Shown: positions 4,533 to 5,534 of the stretch, piece by piece | Position numbering within the stretch: position 1 is the first letter of the stretch | Layout: every line of letters starts with the position of its first letter | Assembly (NCBI GenBank): GCA_958427145.1 | Contig: CAUAAZ010000053.1 | Location: 1-5,534 of the forward strand | Source: an uncultured Collinsella sp. | Lineage (GTDB): Bacteria > Actinomycetota > Coriobacteriia > Coriobacteriales > Coriobacteriaceae | DNA length: 5,534 nt | Direction of reading: 5' to 3' | Made by a program: the position numbers and the translations under genes | The notes under the pieces: model-generated | What the model was told of the DNA's origin: nothing | The model's database searches: none | Seen by the model: the letters and a program-made list of their open reading frames with translations, nothing else

Positions 4533-4563
4533 TGATCGATTTGGGACGTAGCCAAACCGATCA
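4533..4563. repeat. 12-bp imperfect inverted repeat in the rplT-regulator gap
   Basis: TGATCGATTTGG (4533-4544) and CCAAACCGATCA (4552-4563) are complementary at 11 of 12 positions around a 7-nt spacer. No T-run follows, so it is not a standard terminator. It may be a protein-binding site or a short structured RNA. The rest of the 4518-4738 gap shows no gene. Confidence 0.45.
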
Positions 4564-4605
4564 ATTCGATAGCGTCCGAGTTGCAAGAAAGAGCAGGTAG
4601 CGTAT

Positions 4606-4631
4606 GTGTCAAAGATTTTTGACACTCTAAT
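4606..4631 (+). promoter_or_regulatory. Palindromic operator candidate next to a -10-like box
   Basis: GTGTCAAA (4606-4613) and TTTGACAC (4618-4625) form perfect 8-bp arms around GATT. TCTAAT, five of six to the -10 consensus, follows at once (4626-4631), so the palindrome fills the spacer and -35 zone of that promoter, a usual place for a repressor site. The right arm itself contains TTGACA (4619-4624), a perfect -35 box, but no good -10 lies 16-18 bp further on. The gene downstream encodes a helix-turn-helix protein, so self-repression is a reasonable guess. Confidence 0.45.
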
Positions 4632-4738
4632 CTGCGCGCAGCCATCCGTATGGGTTTGATTTTGGGATTACGCTTTGCTTGCCGGCTTCTGTTGTGTAGC
4701 CGCCCAATAAGAGTTGAGATGCATTCGAAGGGAACGCC

Positions 4739-5347
4739 ATGCAGCTGCCAAAACACCTTAAACAGTATCGACTCGATGCTGGTTTGTCCCAGGAGGATCT
4801 TGCAAGGCGCATTTTTGTAACACGTCAGACCATCAGTAATTGGGAGCGCGGTAAAACGTACCCCGACATCCAGAGTCTCCTACTGCTGTCTGAACAACTG
4901 GATGTAACGATTGACGAGCTTGTTAAAGGCGACATTTCAATAATTAGAGAAAGGGTTGAACGCGATAGGGGCACGCTCTATCGCTTGGGTGCGGGGATGT
5001 TGGCTGGGCTTCTTGCGTTTACCGTCTCTATGGCCTGGCTCATGTGGCAACAAAACCACGGGTGGGGGATGGTCCAGTGCGTTCCGACGATGGTGTTGAC
5101 AGGCGTCTTTGGTGCTGGCGCAATGTGCTGCGCGCTTGCAGCGGAACATATCAAGAAGAAGAATGATTTGGTGACGTATCAAGAGATATCCGACTTCTTG
5201 GACGGAAAGAAGGCGGACAGCGAAGAGACGAGGACGGGCTGGGCTTATGAGCATCCACAGCTTGCGAATGCCATCAAGTTTGCCGCAGCGGCTCTTATTG
5301 GACTAATCGTTTTTGAACTCGTTAACGCTGCTATGTCCCATTTCTAA
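4739..5347 (+). CDS. XRE-family helix-turn-helix protein with three membrane segments
   Basis: This 202-residue protein starts with a clear XRE/Cro-type domain (about 5-61): a helix, LSQEDLARRIFVTRQTISNW as the helix-turn-helix, then RGKTYPDIQSLLLLSEQLDVTIDEL, the standard ending of this domain. Three hydrophobic segments follow: about 82-103, 111-134 and 179-199, with a charged cytoplasmic-type stretch (about 137-175) between the last two. It is therefore probably a membrane-anchored DNA-binding regulator. Proteins of this layout are common in Firmicutes and Coriobacteriia and mostly uncharacterised; signal and target are unknown. A weak site, AAGGGA (4728-4733), lies 5 nt before the ATG. 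Codon use is more relaxed and AT-richer than in the ribosomal genes. It appears to be transcribed alone; the palindrome at 4606-4625 is the likeliest operator. Confidence 0.88.
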   Translation: MQLPKHLKQYRLDAGLSQEDLARRIFVTRQTISNWERGKTYPDIQSLLLLSEQLDVTIDELVKGDISIIRERVERDRGTLYRLGAGMLAGLLAFTVSMAWLMWQQNHGWGMVQCVPTMVLTGVFGAGAMCCALAAEHIKKKNDLVTYQEISDFLDGKKADSEETRTGWAYEHPQLANAIKFAAAALIGLIVFELVNAAMSHF

Positions 5348-5396
5348 TGGGTATACAGCCATTAATGCGGCCGAAGCTTAACCGTTGGAAAACCGA

Positions 5397-5433
5397 AGGG
5401 CCGCTCTAATAGGGGGCCGCGGCCCTGTTCTTT
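5397..5433. terminator. GC-rich hairpin, possible bidirectional terminator
   Basis: AGGGCCGC (5397-5404) pairs with GCGGCCCT (5419-5426). The alternative GGGCCGCGGCCC (5414-5425) is itself a perfect palindrome. TGTTCTTT follows on the plus strand, and on the minus strand the flank reads TTCGGTTTT, so it could terminate transcription from either side. Neither T-tract is perfect. Confidence 0.4.
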
Positions 5434-5534
5434 CTAGGCTCTCACAGAGAGGGTCCCATCCTCATTTGTGTAGGAACCGTGGAGTGCGCGATTCCCGCCC
5501 ACGGCGCCCCTCCGGTCTGGCAATATATCTCCTT
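5434..5534 (-). CDS. Possible C-terminal end of a minus-strand gene (partial)
   Basis: On the minus strand one frame is open from the window edge to a TAG at 5436-5434, giving 32 residues that end in YTNEDGTLSVRA. The stop lies just before the possible bidirectional terminator, as expected for a convergent gene. Against it, the stretch is short, uses codons such as ATA, AGG and AGA that are rare in the other genes, and the other minus-strand frames are also open for 23-30 codons. A TTG with AAGGAG upstream in the same frame would make it a tiny complete gene instead. I do not recognise the product. Confidence 0.2.
   Translation of the reverse strand, partial: GDILPDRRGAVGGNRALHGSYTNEDGTLSVRA

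Noticed and set aside
4481..4756. 91-codon minus-strand open frame after rplT
   Set aside because: It covers the operon terminator and the regulatory gap, has no recognisable domain and no ribosome-binding site that stands out.
5440..5534. T-box riboswitch at the right edge
   Set aside because: Sequences such as GGAACCGTGGAG hint at it, but the conserved GGGTGGNACCGCG core is absent on both strands.
1..5534. CRISPR array, insertion sequence, phage genes or a defence system
   Set aside because: No regularly spaced repeats, transposase, integrase or known defence proteins are visible; the only repeat pair is the tRNA 3' end duplication.

Overview
The window looks like chromosomal DNA from an actinobacterium of class Coriobacteriia, most likely Collinsella or a close relative. 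This is inferred from the moderately high GC content, the strong preference for AAG and C-ending codons in the highly expressed genes, the sequence style of the aldolase, IF3, L35 and L20 proteins, and the encoded CCA end of the tRNA. No database search was possible, so the genus is a judgement.

Layout. Positions 1-160 hold a perfect 16-bp palindrome, a second small palindrome and an extended -10 promoter for fba (161-1027, class II fructose-bisphosphate aldolase). After fba comes a large composite inverted repeat (1035-1147). A transglutaminase-like cytoplasmic protein gene with its own promoter follows (1276-2709). Then come tRNA-Leu(CAA) (2749-2835) and its terminator. About 184 bp further on there is a second copy of only the 3' end of that tRNA, followed by a second terminator. 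The stretch between the copies is rich in hairpins and non-coding.

Positions 3091-4517 form one ribosomal and initiation-factor operon: promoter, structured leader of about 160 nt, terminator-like hairpin with seven T residues, infC (IF3), rpmI (L35), rplT (L20) and a strong intrinsic terminator. IF3 controls start-codon selection, and L35 and L20 are large-subunit proteins. The gene order is the classic infC-rpmI-rplT operon. infC most likely starts at a non-canonical AUA codon, the kind of start IF3 discriminates against, so it probably autoregulates. The leader looks like a transcription attenuator.

The last third holds an XRE-type helix-turn-helix protein with three predicted membrane segments (4739-5347), preceded by an 8+8 bp palindrome next to a -10-like box. 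The right edge has a GC-rich hairpin with T-rich flanks on both strands and possibly the C-terminal end of a minus-strand gene.

All the clear protein genes lie on the plus strand. This is mainly a housekeeping region. I do not see a new multi-gene system. The best leads are the infC leader and AUA start, the duplicated tRNA 3' end, and the composite inverted repeat after fba.
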